Assembly (NCBI RefSeq): GCF_006265175.1
Contig: NZ_VDCQ01000027.1
Location: forward strand, 44,932-108,931
DNA length: 64,000 nucleotides
Reading direction: 5' to 3'
DNA from: Paenibacillus hemerocallicola
Lineage (GTDB): Bacteria; Bacillota; Bacilli; Paenibacillales; NBRC-103111
Translations under genes and position numbers: made by a program
Part shown: positions 16,123 to 24,991 of the stretch, one piece after another
How the letters are laid out: the number at the start of each line of letters is the position of its first letter
Position numbering within the stretch: the stretch's first letter is position 1
Notes under the pieces: generated by a model
Databases searched by the model: none
Told to the model about the DNA's origin: nothing
Seen by the model: the letters and a program-made list of their open reading frames with translations, nothing else

Positions 16123-16965
16123 TTACAGCCGATTCGCATCGCGGTAGCGCGATGGCGGCATGCCCATTTTGGACGAGAAAGCCCGGCTGAAATAAAAGCC
16201 GTTGTCATAGCCGCAGCGCCGGGCGATGTCGTCAAGCGTCCAGTCCGTCTCCACGAGCAGCGCGCGTGCTTTGTTCAACCTCAGCGCGGCCCCGTAAGCC
16301 CCGGGCGTCTTGCCGTACGCCGCCGTAAATCTCCGCGTCAGCTGGACCGGGCTGAGCGAGAGCTCTCCGGCCAGCTCCTGCATGCTGAACGGCTCGTGCG
16401 CGCGCTCCCGGATGAGCCGCTCCGCCCGTTCCATGAGAGGATCCTCTCGAACGCTTGCGAACCGGCGCACCGCCTCCGTCTCCCAGCCGTACAGCCGCCA
16501 TATGTCCCGCAGCAAATATTGCTTGCGGTCCCCCGCCTCTTCCTCCTCTTGCTCCCATACCGCCCGCAAATAGTCGAAATCGGAGGCCAGTCTCTGCACG
16601 TCCCGGATCGTCACCTTTCCGGAGGGACAGCCGCTGCGCGTCTTCTCTTGCGTCCATGCATCCTGAACGTCTGCCGCTGCCCGGCCATCCACCTGCGCGA
16701 TCGGCAACGTAAAGGTGAAGACGAAAAACGTAAGCGGCTTGATGATTTCCCTGCGGAACGGGATGAAGGGGGGGCAGAAGACGAGGTCCCCCCGTTCGGC
16801 CGTTCCCGTCTCGCCGTCAATGTCGTAGCGGAACGAGCCCGACTCGACGGCGAACATCATCCATGTGTTATGCGTGTCGGTGTCCATCAGAAATTGCTCT
16901 TTATGCCGCCAATAGCGGACCGTATGGAGGGATGGAACGAGCTGTTCCGGCGATAGGGGGCCCAT
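16123..16965 (-). CDS. AraC-family transcriptional regulator
   Basis: A 280-residue regulator with an N-terminal cupin-like effector domain (WMMFAVESGSFRYDIDGETGTAERGDLVFCPP) and two C-terminal helix-turn-helix motifs (FSMQELAGELSLSPVQLTRRFTAAYGKTPGAY, then WTLDDIARRCGYDNGFYFSRAFSSKMGMPPSRYR). The ATG at 16965 follows AAGGAGG; an upstream extension to 17028 has no ribosome site. It is divergent from the large FAD oxidoreductase gene and presumably activates it in response to a carbohydrate, the usual role for this type in Paenibacillaceae. Confidence 0.92.
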   Translation of the reverse strand: MGPLSPEQLVPSLHTVRYWRHKEQFLMDTDTHNTWMMFAVESGSFRYDIDGETGTAERGDLVFCPPFIPFRREIIKPLTFFVFTFTLPIAQVDGRAAADVQDAWTQEKTRSGCPSGKVTIRDVQRLASDFDYLRAVWEQEEEEAGDRKQYLLRDIWRLYGWETEAVRRFASVREDPLMERAERLIRERAHEPFSMQELAGELSLSPVQLTRRFTAAYGKTPGAYGAALRLNKARALLVETDWTLDDIARRCGYDNGFYFSRAFSSKMGMPPSRYRDANRL

Positions 16966-17045
16966 CCGCCGTCCTCCTTGCTTGTTTTGAAATAAAGTAT
17001 AAATCGATGATAACTTATTGAATGTCAAAAGAAAATAGTTTCCTC

Positions 17046-17076
17046 TATCATGAAATTAGATATAAAGTTCATGATA
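17046..17076. promoter_or_regulatory. Nine-base inverted repeat between the AraC regulator and the oxidoreductase
   Basis: TATCATGAA (17046-17054) and TTCATGATA (17068-17076) are perfect mirror images separated by 13 bases, just before the oxidoreductase ribosome site. Spacing places half-sites two helical turns apart, suitable for a dimeric regulator; the AraC protein is the natural candidate. Confidence 0.55.
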
Positions 17077-17089
17077 AAGGGTGAGAGAA

Positions 17090-19333
17090 GTGAAGCTGGA
17101 AACGATCGCAACGGATATCGCCGTCATCGGCGGCGGATTGGCGGGCGTATGCGCGGCCGTAGCGGCAGCCCGATTGGGGCATGCCGTGGCACTCGTGCAG
17201 AACCGTCCGGTTCTGGGAGGCAATGCGAGCAGCGAAGTGCGCGTATGGGTTAGCGGAGCTTCGGCTACGGGTACTCATCGCTATGCCAGAGAAACCGGAA
17301 TTATGGGCGAAATGTTCGTCGAGAATCAATACCGCAATCCGGACGGAAATCCGTATTATTGGGATATGGTCGTACTGGAGACCGTGCTGGCCGAACCGAA
17401 CATTCAATTGTTCTTGAACACGGACGTACACGAGGTAGAAGCCGAGGGGCCGGAGGATGACCGGCGCATCGTTGCAGCTACGGGTTGGATGATGGGCTCC
17501 GAGCGCAAAATCCGTTTCGAAAGCCCGGTGTTCGTCGACTGTACGGGGGACGGTCTCATCGGTTTCCTGGCGGGCGCGGGCTACAGGATCGGTCGGGAAG
17601 CGCAAGCCGAGTTCGGGGAGTCGTGGGCGCCGGACGTTGCGGACGACATTACGCTCGGCAGCACAATGCTGTTCTACACGAAGGATGTCGGCCATCCGGT
17701 CAAATACGTGCCGCCCTCGTTCGCGAAGGACATTGCGAAAACGACGATTCCGGAGCGCCGCATCATCAAAACCGGCGAGTCCGGATGTTATTATTGGTGG
17801 ATCGAATGGGGCGGAGAGCTCGACACGGTCCACGAGAACGAGCGCATCCGCGACGAGCTGTGGGCGGCGATCTACGGCATATGGGACTATATCAAAAATT
17901 CGGGGCGGTTCGAGGCCGATACGCTGACGCTCGAATGGGTCGGCTCGGTGCCGGGCAAACGGGAATACCGCCGCTTTGTCGGCGATTATATGCTGACCCA
18001 GCACGACATTCTTCGCCAGGAACCGTTCGACGACCGGGTCGCCTTCGGCGGCTGGTCGATCGACCTGCACCCGCCGAAAGGGATGTACGCCGAGGCAAGC
18101 GGCTCGAAGCACATGTATTCCGACGGCATTTATCATATCCCGTACCGGTCGCTCTACTCGGCGAACGTATCGAACATGCTGATGGCCGGCCGCAACATCA
18201 GCGCCTCGCACGTCGCGTTCGGCACGACGCGGGTCATGGCGACGTGCGCGATCATGGGGGAAGCCGCGGGAACGGCGGCATCCCTATGCGCCGGGAAAGG
18301 CGTCACGCCCCGCGCCGTGTACCGGGACCATATGGAGGAACTGCAGCAGACCTTGCTGCGTCAGGATGCCGCCTTGATCGGAATCGCCAACCGCGATCCG
18401 CTCGATCTTGCGCGGAGGGCGGAAGCGTCCGCTTCCAGCGCGCTTGAGGCGATTGCCGTGGAACAACCGGACGAATCGATTCGGCTTACCTCCGACGTCG
18501 CGTTATTGTTCCCCGTCGATCCCGCAATCGGGCGGCTGGAGCTGCTGGCGGACGTAGCGGCCGGGACCGTGCTCGAAGTCGAGCTGTGGGACACGGGACG
18601 GGAGGAGAACTACATTCCGCATCGGCTCATCGTGCGCGACGCCGTCGCCGTAGAGCCCGGGGAGCGTCAATGGGTGCCGGTAAGCTTGCCGTGGCGTCCG
18701 GCTGAGCCGCGTAACGCCTTCGTAATCGTCAGGTCGAACGACGCCGTCTCTCTGTGGCTGTCGCACCTGCCTTTGAACGGGGCGCTCTCGTTCGTCCGCG
18801 GGAAGAAGCCGATCGTCGATCCGAAGCTGGAGGAGAAGCAGCCGTCGCAGCCGATCGTCGAATGGAGCATGCGGAAGACGGTGCGAAAGCCGTTCTGCTT
18901 CCGGCTGGCGGACAAAACGTCGGCCTATGGAGCGGACCGCGCGGTTGACGGTTATGCGCGTCCCTACGGCGGTCCGCATATGTGGGTGTCGGAGCCGATG
19001 GGCGGCCGGGAGGAGTGGCTGGAGCTGCAATGGCCGGAGGCGGTCGCGCTGTCCGAGGTGGAGCTCGTCTGGAACGACGACGTCAACGAATATTTGATCA
19101 ATCTGCACTATATCCGCACGCCGTTCGACATTATGCCGGAGCTCGCCGCCGATTACAGGGTGGAGGCTTGGGTAGACGGGCATTGGAAGGTGCTCCACCG
19201 GGAAACGGACAACCGCAAGCGCAAGAAGACGCACCGGTTCGATCCGGTAGTCGCCGGACGGCTGCGCATCGTCGTCGAGCGGACGAACGGCTGTCCCCGC
19301 GCGGAGTTGGCGGAAGTTCGCGCTTATTCTTAG
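17090..19333 (+). CDS. Large FAD-dependent oxidoreductase with C-terminal beta domain
   Basis: A 747-residue protein beginning with a dinucleotide-binding fold (DIAVIGGGLAGVCAAVAAARLGHAVALVQNRPVLGGNASSEVRV) typical of the FAD-dependent oxidoreductase family (fumarate reductase/HdrA-like, Pfam FAD_oxidored) common in glycan-utilising Bacillota. The FAD-proximal C-terminal motif of the core is NMLMAGRNISASHVAFGTTRVMATCAIMGEAAGTAA. Residues beyond about 600 form a beta-rich segment (AYGADRAVDGYARPYGGPHMWVSE, then VAGRLRIVVERTNG) resembling a discoidin (F5/8 C-like) carbohydrate-binding fold. No signal peptide. GTG 17090 is chosen, eight bases after AAAGGG; GTG 17081 overlaps that site. Substrate is unknown; a sugar or glycoside is plausible. 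Confidence 0.85.
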   Translation: MKLETIATDIAVIGGGLAGVCAAVAAARLGHAVALVQNRPVLGGNASSEVRVWVSGASATGTHRYARETGIMGEMFVENQYRNPDGNPYYWDMVVLETVLAEPNIQLFLNTDVHEVEAEGPEDDRRIVAATGWMMGSERKIRFESPVFVDCTGDGLIGFLAGAGYRIGREAQAEFGESWAPDVADDITLGSTMLFYTKDVGHPVKYVPPSFAKDIAKTTIPERRIIKTGESGCYYWWIEWGGELDTVHENERIRDELWAAIYGIWDYIKNSGRFEADTLTLEWVGSVPGKREYRRFVGDYMLTQHDILRQEPFDDRVAFGGWSIDLHPPKGMYAEASGSKHMYSDGIYHIPYRSLYSANVSNMLMAGRNISASHVAFGTTRVMATCAIMGEAAGTAASLCAGKGVTPRAVYRDHMEELQQTLLRQDAALIGIANRDPLDLARRAEASASSALEAIAVEQPDESIRLTSDVALLFPVDPAIGRLELLADVAAGTVLEVELWDTGREENYIPHRLIVRDAVAVEPGERQWVPVSLPWRPAEPRNAFVIVRSNDAVSLWLSHLPLNGALSFVRGKKPIVDPKLEEKQPSQPIVEWSMRKTVRKPFCFRLADKTSAYGADRAVDGYARPYGGPHMWVSEPMGGREEWLELQWPEAVALSEVELVWNDDVNEYLINLHYIRTPFDIMPELAADYRVEAWVDGHWKVLHRETDNRKRKKTHRFDPVVAGRLRIVVERTNGCPRAELAEVRAYS

Positions 19334-19352
19334 TCGTAACCGTATGGAACGA

Positions 19353-19389
19353 GGGGCCGGGCAAACGCGATTGGCGTTTGCCCGGCCCC
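19353..19389. terminator. Perfect 16-base hairpin after the oxidoreductase
   Basis: GGGGCCGGGCAAACGC (19353-19368) pairs exactly with 19374-19389 around GATTG. There is no T tract, so it is a terminator-like or transcript-stabilising hairpin. Confidence 0.6.
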
Positions 19390-19526
19390 TGTGCGCAGTT
19401 GCGGGCGGTGCAGCGTGCAAAAGGACCGTATACAACGTTCGATAAGTATAGTACTATGTAGTTAGTTTCAATTGTCGGGATGAAGTTTCATTGGATGGAA
19501 CAACTAAACGAATGGAGGACGACAAG

Positions 19527-20309
19527 GTGAGCGATTCGATTAAAGAGCATGTACGGCAGCAATTTTCCAAAAACGCGCAGCACTATGTGGTCAGCCCTTT
19601 GCATGCGCAGGGCGGAGATTTATTCAGGCTGGTGTCCGCGGCGGAGGCCGACGGCAGCATGGAGGCGCTGGACATCGCGACCGGGGGCGGTCATGTGGCG
19701 AATGCGCTGGCTCCCCTTGTCCGTCGCGTAACGGCCTTCGATTTGACCAAGGACATGCTGGCGGCGGCAGCCGCCTTTATCCGGGGAAACGGGCATACGA
19801 ACGTCGATTTTGTCGAGGGCGATGCGGAACGGCTTCCGTTTCCGGACGGCTCCTTCGACCTCGTCTCTTGCCGGATAGCGGCACACCATTTCCCCGACGT
19901 TCCTTCCTTCGCTGCCGAAGCGTTCCGTGTCGTCAAGCCCGGGGGCAAGCTGCTGCTGATCGATAACGTCGCCCCGGAGGACGACCGATACGATCGTTTC
20001 TATAACGAGGTGGAGAAGCGGCGGGATCCGAGCCATGTCCGGGCATGGAAAAAGTCCGAGTGGGTCCGTCTGCTGGAAACGACGGGCTTTCGCGTCGAGT
20101 CGATGACGCGCTTCCCCAAACCGTTCCGCTACCGCGATTGGTGCGACAGGGCGGGGCTGCCGAAGGAGGAAGCCGACCGGCTGGAGAGCAAGCTGCTCGG
20201 TGCCCCGGACGACCTCCGGCACTTTTTCTCGATCCAGACCGACGACGCCGGCGCCTTGCTCGGCTTCAGCGGCGAATCCGTGCTGCTGCAAGCGGTGCGG
20301 CCGAGTTGA
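19527..20309 (+). CDS. Class I SAM-dependent methyltransferase
   Basis: A 260-residue methyltransferase of the UbiE/COQ5-like type. The SAM motif I is MEALDIATGGGHVANALAPLV, motif II-like FVEGDAERLPFPDGSFDLVSCRIAAHHF, and motif III VVKPGGKLLLIDNVAPED. GTG 19527 is preferred because GGAGG (19514-19518) lies eight bases upstream; ATGs at 19491 and 19512 would put the ribosome site inside the gene. Substrate unknown; it is a single gene between two hairpins. Confidence 0.88.
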   Translation: MSDSIKEHVRQQFSKNAQHYVVSPLHAQGGDLFRLVSAAEADGSMEALDIATGGGHVANALAPLVRRVTAFDLTKDMLAAAAAFIRGNGHTNVDFVEGDAERLPFPDGSFDLVSCRIAAHHFPDVPSFAAEAFRVVKPGGKLLLIDNVAPEDDRYDRFYNEVEKRRDPSHVRAWKKSEWVRLLETTGFRVESMTRFPKPFRYRDWCDRAGLPKEEADRLESKLLGAPDDLRHFFSIQTDDAGALLGFSGESVLLQAVRPS

Positions 20310-20468
20310 TAAGGAGCGGATTCCAGAGGCAGGGCACAGAAGGAACGGCGCGTCTGTGGTCGACGAGAGGTGCGCGCGCAAACTGCACGGGATCGGGCGC
20401 TTGCTCCCGTGTTGATAGTGGAAGAGTCGAACAGCGGAGTCGGGGGAAAGGAAGTTAGCAACCACATA

Positions 20469-20498
20469 AGGGCCGTCCCGGCAATACGGGGCGGCCCT
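20469..20498. terminator. Bidirectional terminator between methyltransferase and DUF445 genes
   Basis: AGGGCCG (20469 on) pairs with CGGCCCT ending at 20498, with inner CCCG/CGGG. It serves two convergent genes; about 160 bases before it (20310-20468) hold no gene. Confidence 0.65.
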
Positions 20499-20535
20499 GT
20501 TTGAAATACTATGACTTGCGAGTCCGGCATACCTA

Positions 20536-21786
20536 TCAAGCAAAAAGCAGATGGATGCCGGCCAGCACGAGTCCGATGAAGAAGCCGCAGATCGCTCCGT
20601 TGACCCGGATCCATTGCAGGTCCGAGCCGATTTTGTCCTCGAGCAGCGCGATAAGCGTCTCGTTGTCGTACTTGCGGATGTTCTCTTCGATCAGCGTGCC
20701 GATCTTGTGGTGGTTGCTCTCGATCCAGCCGGCCAGCCTGTCCTGCACGAACGTCTCGATGCGTTCGATCTGCGCTTCGTCCTCCCGCAGCCGCGCGATC
20801 GCTTGCTCGAGCACGGGGGCGATCACTTCCGTCGGATACGTCTCCGTATGAATATAGGCAAGCAGCCGTTCCCGCGTTTGCAGCAGAAAGGCGTTCAAGT
20901 TGTCGGACAAGTTCAGCCTGTCCACCAGATCCCGCTTCCATTGCTCCAGCGCTTGCTTCGTCTCCGGCTTGGATAGTACGGATTCCAGCTTGACGCGTAC
21001 GGTCTCCGCCAGACCGGCGCGCGTCGGGTTGGTTTCTTTGCGCAGCTCCGAAATTTGCGCTTGCAGCAGCTGCCGGATCGTCTCGCCAAGCCGTTCCTCG
21101 CTCATGAAGCCGGCGAAGGCGTTCAGGGCGAACGACATGAGCCCGCTCGTCTGAATGCGGCTGATGCCTTCGGCCGCCATGGTGCCGAGCTGCCGGATCG
21201 TCGATTCCCGATTGATGTAATCCTCGGCGAAATCGAGCACGAAATCGAACGCCTTGCCGTCCCAATTTTTGGCGAAGCCGTATTCGACAAGCCCGGAAAC
21301 GAGCGCGGCGGTATCGACCTCTTCCAGCCGCTTGCCGATTTCCCGCTCCAAGACGGGACCTAACCGCTCCCACGGAAAAGAGCGTACGGCAAAGTCGCTT
21401 ATGCCCGTAATCGCTCTCGCTCCTTCTTCGGTGCGCAGACGCGCCTCCACGCCGTCCAACATCCGCGCGACGATCGCGAACTGCTTCATCTTGTCGCGGA
21501 TGCTCTGCTTGCTGAGCAGGTCGTTTTGGACGGTCGATACGAGCGCTTTCGTTACTTTTTCGCGGTTGTTCGGCAGGATCGCCGTATGGGGGATCGGAAT
21601 GCCGAGCGGATGGCGGAACAGCGCCGTCACCGCGAACCAGTCGGCCAGTCCGCCGACGAGACCGGCTTCGAAGCCGCTGCGGATAAACCGGACCCAGGCA
21701 ATCGAATCGAACGGTATCGTAATCAAAAAGCCGGCCGCCATCACCGCGAGCGATATGGTGGCCATATGTCTCGTATTTCGTTTCAC
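20536..21786 (-). CDS. DUF445 family membrane-anchored protein
   Basis: A 416-residue protein with N-terminal and C-terminal membrane segments flanking a long, mostly helical middle. The family hallmark is clear: SGFEAGLVGGLADWFAVTALFRHPLGIPIPHTAI at residues about 30-63, and the C-terminal IGSDLQWIRVNGAICGFFIGLVLAGIHLLF. In the family the first 60 residues usually form the membrane anchor. GTG 21786 is chosen (weak AGGGG upstream); further upstream the open frame runs into the Fur control region and is not coding. Function unknown; some relatives are linked to envelope integrity. Confidence 0.88.
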   Translation of the reverse strand: MKRNTRHMATISLAVMAAGFLITIPFDSIAWVRFIRSGFEAGLVGGLADWFAVTALFRHPLGIPIPHTAILPNNREKVTKALVSTVQNDLLSKQSIRDKMKQFAIVARMLDGVEARLRTEEGARAITGISDFAVRSFPWERLGPVLEREIGKRLEEVDTAALVSGLVEYGFAKNWDGKAFDFVLDFAEDYINRESTIRQLGTMAAEGISRIQTSGLMSFALNAFAGFMSEERLGETIRQLLQAQISELRKETNPTRAGLAETVRVKLESVLSKPETKQALEQWKRDLVDRLNLSDNLNAFLLQTRERLLAYIHTETYPTEVIAPVLEQAIARLREDEAQIERIETFVQDRLAGWIESNHHKIGTLIEENIRKYDNETLIALLEDKIGSDLQWIRVNGAICGFFIGLVLAGIHLLFA

Positions 21787-21911
21787 TTGTCGTTCAGCCC
21801 CTGTGTATACGAATATGCAGGCCGGATAAATCAGGCCGTTATACTGCTTCTTTACCATTGTACTCCATTTGAAGGAATTCCAAAAATAAATGTTTGCGCC
21901 GCAGAAATGAA

Positions 21912-21967
21912 TTGACTTTTTAGGATGCCGGATATACCATATAGGATGAAAATGAGAATCGTTATCA
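21912..21967 (+). promoter_or_regulatory. Fur-controlled promoter of the siderophore permease operon
   Basis: TTGACT (21912-21917) and TACCAT (21935-21940) are 17 bases apart. The Fur-box TGAGAATCGTTATCA (21953-21967) is a 7-1-7 inverted repeat matching 12 of 14 arm positions of the consensus TGATAAT-N-ATTATCA. It lies just downstream of the -10, so iron-bound Fur would block transcription. Confidence 0.85.
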
Positions 21968-21987
21968 TAAACAGACAGGGTGATCCG

Positions 21988-23031
21988 ATGTCTTCGCGAT
22001 TGCAACAAGCCGCCGAACCGGCGGTTCCGATGCGCTCGAGACCGTTTTTTGCGACGGTTATTTTGTTTGGCGGCATCGCTTTATTGGTACTGGGGCTCGC
22101 ATTGTCGATCTCCGTCGGAGCAGCGGATATTAAGCTGTCCACCGTATGGGAGGCGGTTTTCAAGTTTAATCCGGACTTGACCCAGCATCAGATCATTCAG
22201 GAGCTCCGCCTTCCGAGGGCGCTGGCTGGCGCACTGGTTGGAGCATGCTTCGCCGTGGCCGGGGCGATCATGCAAGGAATGACGCGCAATCCGCTGGCCG
22301 ATTCGGGGCTGCTCGGCATCAACGCCGGAGCCGGCTTCGTTTTGGCGCTCATCTTTGCTTTTTTTCCCGGTTTGCCGTTTTACTTCCTCATTTTGTATTC
22401 GTTTGCGGGAGCGGCGCTGGGCATGTTTCTCGTCTACGGCATCGCGGCCATCTCGAAGGGGGGCTTGAGCCCGGTCCGTCTCGCGCTGGCCGGCTCCGCG
22501 GTCGGGGCGCTGCTGGTGGCGTTCAGCGAAGGCATCGCGATTTACTTTCATATCGGACAAGATTTGGCGTTCTGGTACGCCGGGGGCGTGGCCGGTACGA
22601 AGTGGCTGCAGCTCAAAATCATGGCTCCGTGGGTGGCCGGCGGCTTGCTCGGAGCGATGATGCTGTCGCGTTCGATTACGCTGCTCAGCCTCGGCGACGA
22701 GGTGGCGAGCGGCCTCGGCCAGCGGACGGGCTGGGTCAAGCTGGCCGGATCCGTGCTCGTGCTCGTGCTGGCCGGTGCGGCCGTCTCGGCGGTCGGCTCG
22801 ATCGGTTTTATCGGACTCGTCATTCCGCACGTTGCCCGTTATTTGGTCGGTGTCGATTACCGCTGGATCATTCCGTGCTCGGCGGTGCTCGGCAGCTTGT
22901 TGACCGTCATGGCCGACACGGCTGCACGGATGATCAACCCTCCATATGAAACCCCGATCGGGGCGCTTATCGCGCTGATCGGCGTGCCGTTCTTTCTGTA
23001 TTTGGCGCGCAGAGAGGGGAGGAATCTGTAA
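21988..23031 (+). CDS. Iron-siderophore ABC transporter permease (FecCD family)
   Basis: A 347-residue permease with about ten membrane segments. Family marks include LRLPRALAGALVGACFAVAGAIMQGMTRNPLADSGLLGINAGAGF and, near the end, GSIGFIGLVIPHVARYLVG. It pairs with the next gene to form the channel for ferric siderophores, as YfiZ-YfhA do in Bacillus. The ATG at 21988 lies downstream of the Fur box, six bases after AGGG; earlier in-frame starts overlap the operator. No binding protein or ATPase gene is adjacent. Confidence 0.92.
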   Translation: MSSRLQQAAEPAVPMRSRPFFATVILFGGIALLVLGLALSISVGAADIKLSTVWEAVFKFNPDLTQHQIIQELRLPRALAGALVGACFAVAGAIMQGMTRNPLADSGLLGINAGAGFVLALIFAFFPGLPFYFLILYSFAGAALGMFLVYGIAAISKGGLSPVRLALAGSAVGALLVAFSEGIAIYFHIGQDLAFWYAGGVAGTKWLQLKIMAPWVAGGLLGAMMLSRSITLLSLGDEVASGLGQRTGWVKLAGSVLVLVLAGAAVSAVGSIGFIGLVIPHVARYLVGVDYRWIIPCSAVLGSLLTVMADTAARMINPPYETPIGALIALIGVPFFLYLARREGRNL

Positions 23032-24065
23032 TGGACATCGCTTTTCTGGAAAACGAACGGAGACGAAAGACGGCGCGTTACACGATCGTATTGACCGTTC
23101 TCGGACTGCTTATCATTACCGCGTTTATTATCAGCATGAACACCGGCTATATGCGGCTTACGCCGGTCGAGGTGATGAAGACGCTGTTCGGTGCCGGTAC
23201 GCCCAAGCAGCATCTCGTCCTGTTCGAGTTCCGGCTGCCGCGCATCGTCATCTCCGTGCTGGTGGGAGCGGGACTGGCCGTCTCCGGCTGCATTCTGCAA
23301 GGCGTGTCGCGAAATGCGCTTGCCGATCCGGGAATACTCGGCATTAATGCGGGAGCGGGTCTGGCTGTAGTCCTGTTCGTCACGTTTATGAAGAAGGCGG
23401 GCGTCACATCCGTATTTTTGCTGCCTTTTCTTTCTTTGGTCGGAGCCGGTCTGACGGCCGCGCTCATCTTTTCTCTTGCCTACAAGAAAAATCAAGGGCT
23501 GATGCCGATCCGGCTTATTCTGGTCGGGATCGCGGTTGCCGCAGGGATCTCGGCGGCGATGATCGTGCTGACGATCAAGCTCGATCCGCAGCAGTTCCAA
23601 TTCGTGCAGGTGTGGCTGGCGGGAAGCGTGTGGGGGACGACGTGGAAATACGTGCTCGCGCTGCTGCCCTGGATCGTCGTGCTGCTCCCTTACGTATTCT
23701 ATAAGGCTCGCATCTTCAACGTGCTGCAGCTCGGCGACCATGCGGCGGTCGGGCTCGGTACTCCGGTCGAGCGGGAACGGCTGAAGATGCTGGCGGCGGC
23801 CGTCGCGCTCGCGGCCTCATGCGTCGCCGTAGGCGGAGGCATCGGCTTCGTCGGCTTGATCGGCCCGCATCTGGCCCGGCGCCTTGTCGGCCCGAGCTAT
23901 CAGGTGCTGCTTCCCGCATCGGCGCTCGCCGGCGGATTGCTGCTTATCGTCGCCGATACGCTCGGCCGTTGGGTCATGCAGCCGTCGGAAATTCCGACCG
24001 GTATCGTCGTCGCGATTATCGGCGCTCCTTATTTTCTGTATTTGCTCGCGAAATCGAAGGCTTGA
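23031..24065 (+). CDS. Iron-siderophore ABC transporter permease (FecCD family), partner
   Basis: A 344-residue FecCD permease with the same motifs (LPRIVISVLVGAGLAVSGCILQGVSRNALADPGILGINAGAGL and GGGIGFVGLIGPHLARRLVGPSYQVLLPASALAGG). Its ATG overlaps the stop of the preceding permease by one base (TAATG), showing coupling. The pair resembles YfiZ/YfhA of Bacillus, which borrow the shared ATPase YusV; a similar arrangement is likely here because no ATPase is present. It ends at a strong terminator. Confidence 0.92.
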   Translation: MDIAFLENERRRKTARYTIVLTVLGLLIITAFIISMNTGYMRLTPVEVMKTLFGAGTPKQHLVLFEFRLPRIVISVLVGAGLAVSGCILQGVSRNALADPGILGINAGAGLAVVLFVTFMKKAGVTSVFLLPFLSLVGAGLTAALIFSLAYKKNQGLMPIRLILVGIAVAAGISAAMIVLTIKLDPQQFQFVQVWLAGSVWGTTWKYVLALLPWIVVLLPYVFYKARIFNVLQLGDHAAVGLGTPVERERLKMLAAAVALAASCVAVGGGIGFVGLIGPHLARRLVGPSYQVLLPASALAGGLLLIVADTLGRWVMQPSEIPTGIVVAIIGAPYFLYLLAKSKA

Positions 24066-24081
24066 GCAGCCGCCTGATCCA

Positions 24082-24133
24082 GAGATCCGCTTCTTGCCGG
24101 CCAGTCCGGCGGGAGGCGGATCTCGTCTTTTTT
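24082..24133 (+). terminator. Terminator after the siderophore permeases
   Basis: GAGATCCGC (24082-24090) pairs with GCGGATCTC (24116-24124), with an inner CCGG-rich stem, followed by GTCTTTTTT. Confidence 0.88.
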
Positions 24134-24194
24134 GCCGGACAGCCGCATACACTGGTACGGTCAAGGATGCCAACGGATCGGGGGAACACGCTGC

Positions 24195-24971
24195 ATGTTG
24201 AGACGCGGATGGCGGAGCCGGCCGACCAAGAAAGGGAAACGGAAAGCTTTTTTCATCGCGATGCTCATTTTCTTCCTGTTCTCGCTCCAATCGTTTATAT
24301 TTATCGAGAAAAATTTGCGCCCCCCGCTCATGCACGTCGCCATGCTCCGCGTCAAGCAAATCGCCACGCAGTCGATCAATACGGCCATTACCGAGCAAAT
24401 ATCGCGGGCGCAAAGCTTCGACAAGCTGATCGATTGGCGGACGGACAAAAACGGCAAAATAACCGGCTTCATGCTCAACTACGGGGAGCATATGAAAATA
24501 ACGTCGGAAACCGTAAGCACCGTGCAGAACGTGTTGAACGGGCTGAAGGACATCCCGGAGCATATTCCCGTCGGCCAGGCGATGGACAGCGCCATTATCG
24601 CTTCGTTCGGGCCGAAAATCCCGATCAAATTTACGCCCATCGGGGCGGTCAAGGTCGATTTGAGCACGAGGCAGCAGGATGCGGGCATCAACATGATTTT
24701 GGTGGAGGTATACATTCGCATTACGGCCGAGGTCGCGATCATTATCCCGTTCGATTCGAAGCCGGAAGTGGTGGAGACGGAGATCCCGATTTCGTACGTG
24801 CTTGTAGTCGGCGACGTGCCGATGTATTACTACGACAGCAAAGGCAATCCGAGTGGGAAAACGTCGTCCGCTCCGCCAAGCATCGCGATCCCGCAAATCA
24901 ATCCGGATACGGCGAAGACGGAGGCCGCGGCGAAGACGGAAGAGGCTACGAAGGCAGGCGCCGCCAAGTAG
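24195..24971 (+). CDS. yunB: Sporulation protein YunB
   Basis: A 258-residue protein with a basic N-terminus, one membrane segment (AFFIAMLIFFLFSLQSFIFIEKNLRPPLMHVAMLRVKQIATQSIN, about residues 18-40 in the membrane) and a large extracytoplasmic domain; this N-terminus is the YunB signature. YunB is a mother-cell sporulation protein affecting spore development in Bacillus. The C-terminal 35 residues are a low-complexity Ala/Lys/Glu/Thr tail (TEAAAKTEEATKAGAAK) not typical of the family. ATG 24195 follows GGGGGAA. Neighbouring lytH-like, lipA and yutD genes recall the Bacillus yun/yut region. Confidence 0.9.
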   Translation: MLRRGWRSRPTKKGKRKAFFIAMLIFFLFSLQSFIFIEKNLRPPLMHVAMLRVKQIATQSINTAITEQISRAQSFDKLIDWRTDKNGKITGFMLNYGEHMKITSETVSTVQNVLNGLKDIPEHIPVGQAMDSAIIASFGPKIPIKFTPIGAVKVDLSTRQQDAGINMILVEVYIRITAEVAIIIPFDSKPEVVETEIPISYVLVVGDVPMYYYDSKGNPSGKTSSAPPSIAIPQINPDTAKTEAAAKTEEATKAGAAK

Positions 24972-24991
24972 GCTGCGCCTGCTGCCGCCCG

